DNA from: Chiua virens
Lineage: Eukaryota; Basidiomycota; Agaricomycetes; Boletales; Boletaceae
Assembly (NCBI GenBank): GCA_019787685.1
Contig: JAHNUO010000002.1
Span: 682,001-746,000, forward strand
DNA: 64,000 nt
Reading direction: 5' to 3'
The position numbers were made by a program, and so were the translations under genes. The first letter of the stretch is position 1. The number at the start of each line of letters is the position of its first letter. The notes beneath the pieces are model-generated. The model worked only from the letters and a program-made list of their open reading frames with translations, had not been told where the DNA came from and made no database searches. Positions 22,612 to 34,631 of this stretch are shown here, piece after piece.

Positions 22612-24196
22612 ATGTCCCAGCTATTGCCCACTGAACTTGTAACTTTTTTTCTTTTGTTTTTCCTCGCACGCTGATCCCGCGCTTATAGATTCGGACCTTG
22701 GACAAAAATGGCCAAGAGATAAAGACCGTCGGCTTCGAACGGTTTGGGTTCGACAGCGAGGTCCCCATCGATCTCCTCCGCTCACTCTACCTTCGCCCCC
22801 ACTTCGTGGTTTCTGCAGCTGATACAAAGGATGTAGAAGAGGCTCCTCCTACTCGGGGTGTTAACGCGTATCAGTCAAAGTCGATCTATTTCCCAGACAC
22901 GCACTCCATCTCTTATACCACCCTTTCTCGATTCCCCCCAGTCAAACTACTTTCGCCTCACGCGCGGAAGCGTGTCCTCGTCACAGGCGGTGCCGGATTT
23001 GTGGGATCACATCTCGTCGATCGTCTCATGCTCCTTGGACACGATGTCACCGTGCTGGATAACTTCTTTACAGGATCAAAGACCACCGTCAACCACTGGG
23101 TCGGACACCCCAACTTTGAGCTCGTCCGTCATGACGTTGTCGAGCCCTTCATGATAGAGTGTGACCGTCAGTCGACAATGACATCATTTTCATTGGCAGC
23201 CTAACCATGCCTTCTTAGAAATCTATCACCTCGCATGTCCCGCGTCCCCCCCTCATTATCAAATCGACGCGGTAAAGACATTGAAGACGTCGTTCATGGG
23301 AACGCTCAACATGCTTGGCCTCGCGAAACGGACCAAGGCCAGATTCCTGATCACCAGTACTTCTGGTCAGTCCATTGCCTCTTGCCCAGAGCCGTCATTT
23401 CTGAGTCCCTCACAGAAGTATACGGTGACCCCGAGGTACACCCTCAAAACGAAGAGTAGTAAGTATTGTTCTCCCACTAGCCACGCGTCGTCTTGACGCC
23501 TCTGCAGCTGGGGCCACGTCAACCCCATAGGTCCTCGCGCTTGTTACGACGAAGGAAAGCGTGTCGCCGAAACGTTGACGTACGGCTTCAAGAACCAAGA
23601 TGGTGTAGAGGTTCGCGTTGCGCGCATTTTCAATACATATGGTAAGATGATCGCAAGTTTTTTCATTGACCAACGGACTCATTCCATCTTTTAGGCCCTC
23701 GGAGTCTGTAACCTGTTGTTGCTGTGTTTTACTTGAACTCATCCTTTCCTCCATAGTGAACCCCTCTGACGGCCGTGTGGTCTCCAATTTCATCGTACAA
23801 GCACTCCGCGGCGAAGACATCACCGTGTACGGCGATGGTACCCAGACCCGTTCGTTCCAGTACATACACGACCTTATAGATGGTCTCATTGCATTGATGA
23901 ACTCGGACGAGTCGCGTCCCGTCAACATTGGCAACGGCGACGAGTTCACCATCGGGGAATTTGCAGAACTCGTGCGAGAGATTGTGGAAAAGGTTCAGGA
24001 GGAAGATGGCATGACGCGATCTCCACGCGTGGAGATTGTTTACAGGCCGATACCCACGGACGACCCCAAGCGGAGGCGCCCTGATACAACACGGGCCAAG
24101 GAAACCTTGAAATGGCAACCGCGCTGGTCTGTCCGTATGGGACTTGAAGAGATGGTGAGATACTACAAGGCCAAGATGGCGGAAGGGAGCATCTAG
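22612..24196 (+). CDS. UXS1: UXS1, UDP-glucuronate decarboxylase (UDP-xylose synthase)
   Basis: NAD-dependent SDR-type enzyme making UDP-xylose from UDP-glucuronate for glycan synthesis. Exons: 22612-22638, 22689-23166, 23219-23365, 23416-23458, 23508-23641, 23695-23703 and 23757-24196; introns 50-53 nt. The short first exon encodes MSQLLPTEL and supplies the only suitable [21 protein letters not shown] is the dinucleotide-binding loop, [20 protein letters not shown] and [15 protein letters not shown] are UXS signatures, [11 protein letters not shown] holds the Tyr-x3-Lys pair, and [19 protein letters not shown] is completed by a 9-nt microexon. [17 protein letters not shown] and [12 protein letters not shown] follow. 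No N-terminal membrane anchor is seen, unlike animal UXS1. No frameshift. Confidence 0.93.
23695..23703 (+). other. 9-nt internal microexon in UXS1
   Basis: Nine bases between two 53-nt introns (23642-23694 and 23704-23756) supply the P-R and the first base of M in the invariant NTYGPRMNPSDGR block. Both flanks have GT donors and AG acceptors and the phase fits only with this exon included. Confidence 0.85.
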
Positions 24197-24449
24197 GAAA
24201 CATGGGTTGTGATGATCGTTAGATTACTGATTTAGTATGCAAGATCCCTGGGTGATCCGTGTCGGGGATGTATACATGATACCAAGTACAAAGTATGTCA
24301 TACGTGGTCGTTTGGGTTAAAGATTGAATAGATATCACTAAGTGTAAATGAATGGACTGGTGTGATGGTATCTTAAAAGAGAAATATGTTAGGAGGGGAG
24401 CGAAATATAAATTTACTTTTCCACAAGAACCCGGCATAGCCCGTGGTAC

Positions 24450-26457
24450 TCATCCTCCGAGACTCTTAGCTAATTGTACAGGTCCTTTGTACGAACTTTG
24501 CGTGACAACCTTCAACATCGAACCTTTGATGATCTGCCTTTCGACGGTACTGTCGTTTACCGTGGTTCTCCGTACACGGCCGTCTTGCGCGACAGCTTCG
24601 GTGACCAGATCAAGCCCTGCTGCAAGCCCATTTGCCGTCGATTGTGCATCTAATTTAGGCGGCAGCTCCGGTGACGCAGGCCTGACATATTGTCTCGCAG
24701 CAATGAGGACTTCGGGATCTGTAGGAAAGAATTGTTGGGGAAAAAAGGTACACCAATCAATGGAACACTTCGGAATCAACGGCGCGGTTCAACTTACCGA
24801 CGTGACTTATTCCTCGACTGTCGCCATGGAACCAATGATGCAACTTCCGTTCTGAGAACCTGGATTTATGTGAGAACCACGTTTTAGCGAGGAATGAAAC
24901 AGTTTCAGACTTTCGTATTGGACGACCGTCGCTGCTGAGCGGACAGTAGGCGTTGTCAATCTCCTTGGCGTAGAATTTGAGGCTGTCGAGTTGACTCTTA
25001 GCAACCTCTGGCGTGACGCACGAGAAGGAGAGCAACGACTTGGGATTTCGGTGCGCGATGGACGGATCACCCACAAGCTCCGAAAGTGTCTGTAACGCGA
25101 GCTTCGCGCGTTCGACTGTTGGCATGGCGGGAGGCCGTAGGTCCGATCGTGACCGGGGAAGTTGAGACAAGAACCCGGCAAACACGCGGTTAACCAAAGA
25201 AGTATTTCCTAGGATGATGGACACGCAAGCCGTGGCACCTAATACGGTGGATTATCCGTCGTCTCTTCGCACGAGCACACAAGATGCATGCTAGGACGAA
25301 CCTCTGATCACGTAGAAGCGAGGCTCGATGCCTGTTGCCTCTGTGATATCATCCCTCAGTGTTTCTGCATATACAAGTGGTGCAATAGGCATTTGCTCGT
25401 TCTTTGCAAGAAAATAAATCAGTCCAAGTAGCCTGTCACGCTGTAAGACCGACCTGTACAATGAAAACCGGGCATGTAATCTTTCCCAGCTCCTTCTTGT
25501 TGATCTTTGTTCGCTGCAGATCGAATGTCACAGGGCGATACTTCAACATAGCTGAGTAAGCTTACGTTCATCAAAATATTCACGAGCTCCACGATACGAA
25601 GTCGCTTGGCAGGGGGTGTTACTTTCTCCCAGTATGCGATCAACTGTCGGTACTATCAATCAGAGATAGTTTCAGCTATCCATGTCCACTTACCGTGTCT
25701 TGGAGGTCAGTGTCTTCGGTCTAATTAAGCTATGTCTGAGTGGTTCACCGTAGTCGATCACAGGTATCTTACCTCGCCCGTCATAAAGGTGACAACTTCG
25801 CTGCCGGCATGTTCGAATGAATCTAAGTCTGGTGCATAACACCAAAGCCGTAGAAGCTCGTCATATGCGTTGAAAACCCACTTGAGTCTAATCAAGTCAA
25901 TTGATCAAATGAAACAACAGAAACGTTGGAACATACTCGGTTGGTGGTGGTACATTTACAAGCGTGAGACTCAAAACAAACTCGGGCCATCTTGAACAGA
26001 GTGAGCTGGCAAACTCGGCACGACATGGGTATTTTACGTACAATGCGGCGAGCCTTAGGACAGCATTGACAGAGATACCTTCAATAGCAAGGAAATGGGC
26101 GGGTGGTAAAAATAGCGCCTGTTCGATTCATGAAGACGGTGCAGGAAGGGGAGTTTATTGACATACTTGTATTGCCGAAGCAAGGTCGGCGGCATCTACA
26201 TAGCAGTCGTGTAATGCACTCGGGCGAGACCGCGAACGACCCTGCGTGCGCTGGTCAAATGCGATGATATTGTATTCGACCGTCAGTCTTGGGTCGTCGA
26301 AGTGCATTGTGAGCCAGCTTGAGTCGAGGAAGAGTGGGTGCATTATAACAACTGTTGGCTTCTCTGGGTCAAAGCTTCCTACGTTGCCATAAGCCGAATT
26401 TGTGATATACCAGATCGACACAAAGTCGTCTTGGGATGGCAGATGGATGAAAGGCAT
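24450..26457 (-). CDS. Basidiomycete alpha/beta hydrolase (about 9 exons)
   Basis: Alpha/beta hydrolase of a family common in Agaricomycetes, function unknown. The start at 26457 gives MPFIHLPSQDDFVSIWYITN, then FDPEKPTVVIMHPLFLDSSW (strand 3 and oxyanion region), IIAFDQRTQGRSRSRP, CYVDAADLASAIQ, FLAIEGISVNAVLRLAALY near the nucleophile elbow, and FVLSLTLVNVPPPTELKW. Later exons encode FEHAGSEVVTFMTG, IAYWEKVTPPAKRLRIVELV, TCPVFIVQ and RFSERKLHHWFHGDSRGISH, and the last exon ends VTQSSYKGPVQLAKSLGG. The classical GxSxG is replaced by an ExISV-like sequence, so catalysis cannot be assumed. Introns are 45-85 nt. Joins in the middle (25.3-26.0 kb) were read less strictly than the ends. Confidence 0.7.
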
Positions 26458-27424
26458 ATCGAGACAGCGGAACAACCCAGATAACGCGAGGAAGAGGCAA
26501 TAGACGCCCGGGGACGAGTATATGTAGGAGGTACGTAGTAGCCCAATACTGCCCGCGGTTTAGAAGCCCTGAAGGAACCATTTTTTAGGCCCTCGTAGCC
26601 GATGTTGCCTGACAAAATTGTGTGACAGCGCTTACGGCATTTGGACCTAGCTGCTGCCAAAAGCCACCTCAGGCCGGTTGCTATCTCACTACCAAAACCC
26701 GGCGCTGAAGCTTCCCGCTGAATGACTTAACTCGATATTGCAAGCTTTTCCGTTCCAACAATCGGACTTTATAGCAGAACCCTGACTGATTGACGTGAGC
26801 CCGTGAGCCAGTCTACCCGGGCGAATGGAAAGGAAGCACCATTGTCCGTCATACCTTCCACGATCTCGTAAGGAACCGACACGCCACACGGCAAGCATGA
26901 TGAAAGACCTCGACGAGAATGAAGGGCAACTGAGGAAAGCCAGTGACTAAGTCCAAGTGCTCCGGCCAGTCTGCAAGAATCTAGACGGGCCAGCTCAAGC
27001 GCTCAAGTTTCGACTGAACAGTACGTATTGTATGTATGTTGTAGAAAAGGTAGTTTGCTGATTCGTCGAAGAAGGCCTCATCATCGAAGCGGAACAAAGA
27101 GTATTATGTACATTACATTTCACTGGGAATAAAACCGCCTTAGGCTCGTGATCGATCCGATCGTCGGCACCGCTGTGCCGCATGGCAAGTAATGCTGACG
27201 CCACGAAGTCACTTCCCAAAGTTTATTCTTTTTTCCCTGTCCCCCCAGGACCCGTTGTGAACCTTCACGCAACGCCAATAAGTACGACCATTTGAATGAT
27301 CAATGAGCTGGTGACACAGCCGAGAGGCAAAACATCCAGTGCTAATGTTAAGCTCCGTGATCGTTTCCAGGAGATCTCAGATGCTAACGCCTTCGGGAAG
27401 ATACTCACACGTGCAATGATTCAC
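26458..27424. other. Intergenic region, no gene seen
   Basis: Nearly 1 kb between the hydrolase start and the end of the coiled-coil gene. Several short open frames on minus lack conserved motifs or sensible splice partners. Nothing recognised. Confidence 0.4.
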
Positions 27425-28546
27425 CTACAGGCCTTCCAGAACCTGGACAACCCTTCGCTGCTTCTGTGACGGAGAAAATGGCCCTATTGTGTCAAGTCAC
27501 AATCACAGTCTGATTCGCATGCCTACCTCGCACTCGGCTTGGAAAGTGGCGGCGAACATGGTGGGGACTCCGAGGGTTTCCAATGCCGTTTGTTGCTTCT
27601 GGACAAGTGCGTCCCAAGCGAGCAGGACTCGTTCCGTATCAAATCTCTGTAGGTCTCTACGGTATGCGTCGTTCATCATCTGTATGTCAATAAGTAGTCA
27701 GGAAGATTCATTATTGACAAGTTATGCAGCCTCGAACATCAGCCTCATGTTTTGATAACCCTGCACGGATCAGAGTGGCTCTATGTAAAGTGGGAAATAT
27801 GAATAAAAGATCACAGCGATTTTACATACTCACTTGGTACGAGCAACTTTGACCTTTTCCTCGTGTTTCTTATGTATAGTCTGTCGTTCTTCCCATAATT
27901 GTCGTTCTAGAGCATTTTGCTCTTGGCGCAGCTAAGTGCTGATTTAATAACACGTAGGACGTATATGATAATTGAACCGTACGCGAGAGATGGCAGCGAG
28001 GAATCCCGGATCATCAGCAAGCTCGGTTAGATGTGGTAATGCCTGCTGGAATGACATGGAGCGGATGCCCTGCACAGCTTTGGAAGACACTGCGGCGAGC
28101 TTCGGAGCGCATTGCTCTGGTTGGGAAGGGGGCTGTTCCTGAGAGGGCCGAGGAATATTTCGAGATGGATGAGGAACCGCACGTGCGTTTGACATCGGCG
28201 GCGTATTGATGGCAACGGATGTCCATTCCGATGTTCTCAGCTGCGAAAGCAAAGCAGCTACAGAAGGTGGCGGAGGAGCCTCATCTGCGGACTGAGCTCT
28301 AGGTTCACGTTGCACATTGTCCAGGCTCGCAGGCGATGACTGAGCGTCTGCATGATGTTCTGAAGCGACATTCGATGAATTCGAGTTCAGCGTGTCTCGC
28401 CACGCTTGAGAAGCTCTTAACTGGTCGAGTAGGGTCTTGATTGCTGTGGGATCCTGAACGACCGTTGTGGTGTCTAGGCTGCAGGTCTGTACAGTATTGA
28501 TACTCACGTTAATGTTGGCGGAATTCATTGGTGTGTCCGCCGCCAT
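27425..28546 (-). CDS. Conserved fungal coiled-coil protein of unknown function
   Basis: The first exon (from MAADTPMNSANINVS at 28546) is Ser/Pro-rich with two short repeats of a leucine motif, TLLDQLRASQAW and ALLSQLRTSEW. SFQQALPHLTELADDPGF then leads across a 51-nt intron to a coiled coil: LRQEQNALERQLWEERQTIH and KKHEEKVKVARTK. Further short exons give ATLIRAGLSKHEAD, MMNDAYRRDLQRFDTERVLL, AWDALVQKQQTALETLGVPT and MFAATFQAECE, and the last exon reads KQRRVVQVLEGL before TAG at 27425. The block RFDxERVLxAWDxLVxxQQ and the final RVxQVLEG motif recur in other basidiomycete hypothetical proteins. Five or so introns all keep frame. No enzymatic domain is seen. Confidence 0.65.
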
Positions 28547-28835
28547 TGCTGCGTAATGGTGTGAAATCTATGAGTCAAATGTACGCAGGTGGAGCGCAGG
28601 AACAAGTGCAAGGGGTAACAATGTCACAGGCTCGTTCCGGAGTGATGGCTTACATAAGTAGAAACGTGGGCCATATGCATTGCCACAGCTTGAAGCTTGA
28701 GAAGGGCTAGGTAGTAACTGTATTGACAACGCCCTTTAAAACAAATTTACTCAGGCCTTGGCACGGATGCATCTCACAAGTAGAATAATTTTTCTTTGGA
28801 TTCAAGCGAGACAAACTATATATTGTGCTGACTTG

Positions 28836-29294
28836 TTATACTATTCCATGGATGATTGATGGTCGTTGACGTACGTCTAACCAGAAGAAAAGATCTTCGA
28901 TAGTGATGTTGCCAGGTGGACTGGGATAAAACTTGAGGCCAAAGTGACCGACGTCAGATGTCAGCGAGTGGATTGGTGGGCTGACAATGAGTGTGACTTG
29001 AACACGATCTTCGGTGCAGGTCGGGACGATGGTGGATGTCTACTATAAGCTCCGATCGGCAGAGAGTACACGGATGAGAAGAACAAGAAAAACGTGATGC
29101 CGGCTTGGCTGTCCCCAACGAGCAGGTTCCGGTGATCGACAGCTGCCGCGGAGATGCGAGAGGTGCGTGTTTCCGACGCATCAGACGCGTGGGTCCGGAT
29201 GGATGGATATCTCATAGAGGCTCAAAACACACTGAGATGGGACGAAGGAGTCCAAGGCTCTGCGGTACGGATCAAGGAAGTAACGTGAATCCAT
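28836..29294 (-). CDS. Possible unrecognised gene (partial model)
   Basis: Reading on minus, a well-formed peptide VPTCTEDRVQVTLIVSPPIH then SLTSDVGHFGLKFYPSPPGN then ITIEDLFFWLDVRQRPS runs to a TAA at 28836-28838. It looks coding in codon use and hydrophobic pattern. Upstream, a second open stretch begins MDSRYFLDPYRRALDSFVPS at 29294. I could not find a join between the two that I trust (candidate acceptor near 29040). The ITIEDLFFWL end resembles the closing helix of small basidiomycete orphan domains such as DUF6699, but that is a weak resemblance. Confidence 0.3.
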
Positions 29295-29830
29295 GGTGAC
29301 GGATGAGTAGACGCGGTTGGTTCGCGGGTCGTACGAATATGAAATGGGCCTCACCGAGCGAGCGGGATGAGTCAGTTGCCAAGAGGCATTGTTGGATGAA
29401 CGAGTGTCATGGACTTTACGACAACGCGTGCGTAAAGTGAGTTGACGGCGGAAGTGGTAGCGGCGGGCAGCGTCATACGAACACGAAGGTGTGGGAGACA
29501 ATGATAGACTAGACTACTAAGTTAACCTAGCAACCCGCGGGATGGCCCGTTGTCGACACCGACGAGAACAGTGCAAGTTCTAGTGCCGTTGGCTGTGGGA
29601 TGCGACCAGGGCGGCCGAGAGATATTACGGCAAAAAAGAATAAGACAATAAAAAATATGATAAATAATTTATAATTACCACGGTAAACGTCTCTCACTGC
29701 GCTCCTCAACATCAACGTCTTTCTTGCCATCTATTCCCTTTTCCCCTCTTCATTTCTCCTCCTCTTAATCCTTGTATTTCCTTCCCATCCATTGCACATT
29801 CCCCTCGACCCTCCTTTCTTTCATTCCATA

Positions 29831-31980
29831 ATGTCCTCCGATCGCGCAGATTATCCGCCTCAGGCAAGCTCTTCTCACATGATGAAGACAACAAAGCGCG
29901 GCAGACCCTACCTCAAGGTATCCATCTTCCTCTTCCTCCTCTTCATTCCCGTACAAATCTTTCATCGAACAGGATACCCTTGATCTCTTTGCGACCCTCG
30001 TCGTGTCCCTCCAATTGACAACCCACAAACAGTATTTCCGCACCTTCCCGAACTCTTTCACCACGTACGTCAATCCCTTCTTCTCCTCCCTACCCTCTTT
30101 CTCATCTCTCCTCTCCCCTAGCGATGAGGCTGCTCAGAACTTGGCTTCCTTGAAATTCTCCCAGTCCAATCGTGGGCCGGACCCCAGAGACAAATCACGA
30201 ATAGTGACGACCACCACGACCACCACTTTCTCTATGACCCGTGACATGGCAAAGGCGATGTGCCAGCATTTCATGGATGCTCGTCTAATCGAGAACGCCG
30301 CAGATCAGGGGTCAAATTTATTCAAGGATCGTGGCACCTATGTGCTCACACCAAAGGGTCTTCACGTCCTCGAGCGATTCATCTCAAAAAATGGCATCAA
30401 TTCCGATCACCTGCAGCACGTATTCGCATCCCAACCTATCTGTATCAAACTGCTCCACCTCGAACGTCGGACAGCCGATGACGAGATCATTGTTACCCAG
30501 TCTGTAATAACCGCCCTCTTTCGTCGTTTCGTCGGCCGCCAGCCAAATTACCCCCCTCAAAATGCTTCCGCCCCACAAGACGCTTTTCAAGAGTACCACG
30601 AACGTTCAAAGGGTGTCCAGCTCATGGACGTTCAAGAGAAAGCACAACCTCTCTTAGGCAAAGCAACTGTCGTACACAAGCATTGTTTTGCTGCCGTCTC
30701 TGCACTCGAGTGGCTTTGCGACTTTACGTCGGTAGTGGGGAGAGAGGAAGCAGCGGAGATGGCCGCACAGTTCGTCCGCTTCGGCCTCATCGCTTTGGTT
30801 AGCGACAAGCGTAAGAACAATGACTCTGCTATTATCTTCACTGTTCGAGGGTCTGCTCCTGGTGGTAACTCCCCAGTTAGCGTGAGTCCCATTCATCAAG
30901 CCCTTTTGCCCAATAGTACGTCTCATCGCTCTTTCAAGCAACATGGCGAATTCCGATGCACCGCAAAAGCCATTTATAGAATAACTGATGAAGGCAAAAG
31001 AGTCGCACAGTGGGACGATCACGTATCTTCCCCTCACAGCTCCGTAACCAACTTGCACGAGCGTTCTTCGTTGGAAGGCAGTACTATTGAAGGTCTGGCC
31101 AGATTGGGACCAGATTCCAGTGTTAGTGCTGCAGACGCCAAGATTCATCGTCGGATTTCCATGGCCGAGAAACTCAACGCTGCATATGCCGAGAAAGAGT
31201 CGTCGAAGGAGGCAAAGGCGAGTGTCAAGAGCAATACCGATCGTCTGAATCAAATTCTGGAGGAGCCGTCCTATCGGGCCCTTTTTCGCGAATTCCTCAA
31301 AGCGAACTTTTGCGAGGAGAACCTTGCTTTCTGGATGGATGTCGAAGATTTCAAGCGCAAATTTAGCATCACGTCAAGTGCTCAGGCAAATGTCCCCTCC
31401 GGTCGTGCAGGGAAAGGAACGCCCGGCCAAGCAGCAATGGAGAAGCATCACGAATCGCTCATCCAGACGGCCTTCCAGATCTATAACAAGTATCTCGCGC
31501 CGTCGAGTCAAAATGAGCTCAATATCGATCATGGTCTTCGACTCGATCTTGCTAGTTACCTAAGCGAGGTGATGACCAACTTGAACGGTAAATCTTTCGA
31601 CGGACAAGTTGATGCAAGCCAAGCCAGCGCTTTCAATGCGACCCAACTGCAGACACTCATCAAGTTATACTCTCGCATACAAACTCATGTACTTCGATTG
31701 ATGGCAATGGACTCTCTACCCAAGGTATGCTATCGCATGCATCTACCCCAGGAATATCTTCATGTTTGTCGTCCAGTTCATCAAAACCCCGCGCTTCATT
31801 GAAGCTAAGCAATGGCTCGGAGGAGATGCATCCGAGGACATTCAGTTTCTGACGAGCCCTCCTGCTCCGCCTGGCTTGGGAAATGAAGAGACCGGTGGCG
31901 CTTACATCACTGTTTCCCCGAAAGCCACTGAACGAGAACAGAGGCAGCACCAGGTTCCGGGCTCCTCCACGAATTCATGA
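29831..31980 (+). CDS. thn1: DEP-domain and RGS regulator of G-protein signalling (Sst2/FlbA/Thn1 type)
   Basis: GTPase-activating protein for heterotrimeric G-alpha subunits, controlling pheromone response, hyphal growth and development in fungi. Exons: 29831-29917, 29973-30064, 30122-31724 and 31777-31980. Two fungal DEP-like regions: TRDMAKAMCQHFMDARLIEN with VLTPKGLHVLERF, and HKHCFAAVSALEWLCDFTSV with MAAQFVRFGLIALVSDKRKN, then CTAKAIYRITDEGKRVAQW. The RGS domain starts LNQILEEPSYRALFREFLKA, continues FCEENLAFWMDVEDFKRKF, HESLIQTAFQIYNKYLAPSS and, after the last intron, FIKTPRFIEAK, where the helix alpha-9 is completed. The domain order equals yeast Sst2, Aspergillus FlbA and Schizophyllum Thn1. 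A 57-nt GTGAGT...AG stretch (30882-30938) inside exon 3 may be a facultative in-frame intron. Confidence 0.9.
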
Positions 31981-32577
31981 ATACACGGCTTTTCTTTTCT
32001 TTTCTTTTTTTCTCTCTCGTTTACCGTCAGCAGACTTTCCTCTACTACCCCAAGGTACGATATCCTCGCATCCTTACTTTTCATCACACTGGGTTTGGTA
32101 TCGGTTCATCTCTCAACTTGTTATTTCGCATTTCCTCCCTTTGCCTCCCAAACACACCTTCATACCTTCGTCACTAGCAGTAATCTTCATCATTTCCCTG
32201 GCATCATCCAGTATAGTTTTCTGGGCTTTCCCATCATGCCCAACACTATTCCCGCCTGTGCCGTCCTGTTCATTTGCATCAGAACGAGCGTTCCCCTCAC
32301 TAGCCCTCCTCTCACGGCGGTGTACAATCTACCTTATAATTATATGCATACCTACTGCCTCTTGCACAGGTGCAGACTTAATCGACGGCCTCCGTGTTCC
32401 ATAGCATACAAATTGTCTCATCACTCGAAATTTTGGATGGCGGAAACTTGAAATGGTTTGGAATCGCAACCGTTAATAGCTATGGTGTCACTGAAGTTTC
32501 CACGTCACAACTTGAAGACGTGTTGGGCGAGTCAATTGGTACATAATTACTACTATTGATTCTTGTGGTCACCCAAC
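31981..32577. other. Intergenic region, pyrimidine-rich
   Basis: About 600 bp. The first 50 bp after the RGS stop are strongly T/C-rich and the rest is also pyrimidine-biased, as often seen upstream of fungal start codons. No gene recognised. Confidence 0.4.
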
Positions 32578-33763
32578 ATGTCCTGGATCTGGAACCCCAG
32601 CGGGGATGCTTCAAAGCCTACGCCGGCTCAAGAAATGGTACCAGACCCTAGTGACCCCAACAGGATGGTGTCCAAGAAGGCTGCGAACCAACCCTTTCTT
32701 GCGTACGTGCCACCACTACGAAAACTCCACATCTCTAACCCAACTTTACCAAGCTACCATGAATACAAACGTGAACAAGAACAGCTCCATCAAACCTGGC
32801 TGCAGCGCAAGAAAGAGCGCGAGGAAAAGCTTGCCCGTGGCGAAGCGGTCGGTCCTGAAGAGCGCGATCCCACCGCCCAAGAGGAAGTTGGCTTGCTCGG
32901 TTTTCTCAAGTTTATCGTCTACTTCGTGTTGATCGTGGCTCTGGCTGGCAAGTTCTTCACGGGCAGCTTTTTGTGGGAATATGATGGCAAGTGGGCGAGG
33001 TTGAAGACGTACTGGCCAGTGAGTTGCAATGTTCTTTTTCCTTCACTCCGTTTCGCGCGGTGTGCTCAGGATACTGCTGTGTCTCGAATATGGCGTTTCA
33101 TGTGGTTAGGAACCCACCGGTCGCCTATTTTCGGAATCCGTACCTCGCTACGTTTGACGGGATGGATCCCAACAAGCCCATATACATCGCAGTAGGTTCG
33201 TTCAGCCTCCCCATGGGCGGGTACTCACATCTGGTCCTCGGACGCCGATAGATTGACGGGGAGGTCTTCGATGTCTCGAGTAATAGACGCGTCTACGGCC
33301 CGGGAGGCTCGTACAACAGCATGTATGCACCTTTCCTGTCATTCCGCGGCATTTTTGACTGAAGATGGCTGGGGCTGTACAGGGCTGGTATCGACGCAGC
33401 GAGGTCATTTGGGACTGGGTGTTTTCAGACACACCGCACGCACGACTTGCGCGGATTGACCGATGCTGAACTCAAGGTGGTTTCAACGATGTTGCTCTTG
33501 TCATGGGTCGATGTGCTGACGTTGATCGTTAGAGCGTGCAGCATTGGAAGAAGTTCTTTGCAGAACACAAATCGTATTTCAAGGTAGGAAAGGTGCTTCA
33601 TGCTCCCATCGACCCGCAGGGTCCCATCCCGGAGCACTGCAATCCCACGAAGGAGCAGCCCGCGCATCAAACCCAAACAGGAGGTGCGAGTGAGAGTAGT
33701 AGTAAGCCATGGGTCCAGCCTGGTCCTTCGCCAACTCGTAAACCAGAGCACGAGGAACTTTAG
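32578..33763 (+). CDS. Membrane-anchored cytochrome b5-like heme/steroid-binding (MAPR) protein
   Basis: Member of the membrane-associated progesterone receptor family, relatives of Dap1/PGRMC, which bind heme and often support cytochrome P450s. Exon 1 encodes MSWIWNPSGDASKPTPAQEM, a charged coiled region and a single membrane helix (FLKFIVYFVLIVALAGKFF). After an intron of about 90 nt comes the b5-like domain: GRLFSESV/LATFDGMDPN, KPIYIAIDGEVFDVSSNRRV, YGPGGSYNSMAGIDAARSFG, TGCFQTHRTHDLRGLTDAEL, with the DG..P.Y.A..G.V.DV and GG.Y signatures. The final exon starts SVQHWKKFF and ends PTRKPEHEEL. One base appears extra at about 33140-33144 (between SESV and LATFDG). Other joins are exact. Confidence 0.8.
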
Positions 33764-34014
33764 ATTAAAGATGACTCCTATATATCGAGAATCCAAGGAA
33801 CTATCATAACATCACGAAGGACACGCAAGGGAGACATGGGAGTTGTCAAATTTACCGCGAGTGGGTGCATAAAAGGGCATATAAACGTAGTCCCTGGAGG
33901 ATGAGCCTGGCTGTGCATAAGGGTGCCTCTAAAAGTCCGGGAGGATTTTTACATTTGCCTCAAGCCTACCAAACACAAACCATGAGTTAAAGCAGTGCAA
34001 AGGTTGCCGGCAGT

Positions 34015-34556
34015 TTAACTTGCCTGAGAAGGCGCCCCGTGTGTCATGAAGTAATTTCTTAGGATCGGGAAATCGGCAATCGACCCGTTGACCATTGAGG
34101 AAAACGGACTCTCGAGATACTTTGCAACAATAATATTACCGCGCCATGCGGTTGCCTCCCGAAAAGCCTTCCCTTGAATCTCGCGGATGCATTTGTTGAT
34201 AGGGAAGGGCATTCCGTCACGTGAGACGACGGGGTAAAAGACGACGTAAGGTTGAGCAAATTTTTTGTTCATTCCATCAAGCGCTTCGACGAGCTTTAGA
34301 ATGGTGCAAGTCGTCAGTGGCGTCTAACCGAGCGATCAAATTGTCTTCGACTTACATGATAATGCCATGCGCGGGGGCCAAGGCCCTCTGCGATGTAGTC
34401 CATGTAGACTTCTGGGTGCGGCATTCGAGCGGGCAGGGTACTATGGGGAGCATGAGGGTCGGGCATCGACATCGGGCTCGTCATGAGCGCAACCATATGT
34501 GGGTTCCGGCCATCAGAAGGAAAGAGGAGAGCCTCGAGCGATGTTAGCTGGTCCAT
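34015..34556 (-). CDS. Small basidiomycete protein of unknown function
   Basis: Two exons joined by an intron with GTAAGT donor and CTAAAG acceptor of about 62 nt. The start at 34556 gives MDQLTSLEALLFPSDGRNPH, then MVALMTSPMSMPDPHAPHST, HPEVYMDYIAEGLGPRAWHY; exon 2 reads LVEALDGMNKKFAQPYVVFY, PVVSRDGMPFPINKCIREIQ and FREATAWRGNIIVAKYLESP, ending GAPSQAS. About 156 residues, soluble, no signal or membrane segment. An upstream in-frame ATG at 34631 is possible. I do not recognise the family, but the exon join, codon use and clean frame support a real gene. Confidence 0.6.
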
Positions 34557-34631
34557 TGTAGATTGCGATGAGAAGAGGAATGGAGTAGGCGAGTAGGCAG
34601 GGAATAGAGTAGTTAGATGTGGACTGTGCAA

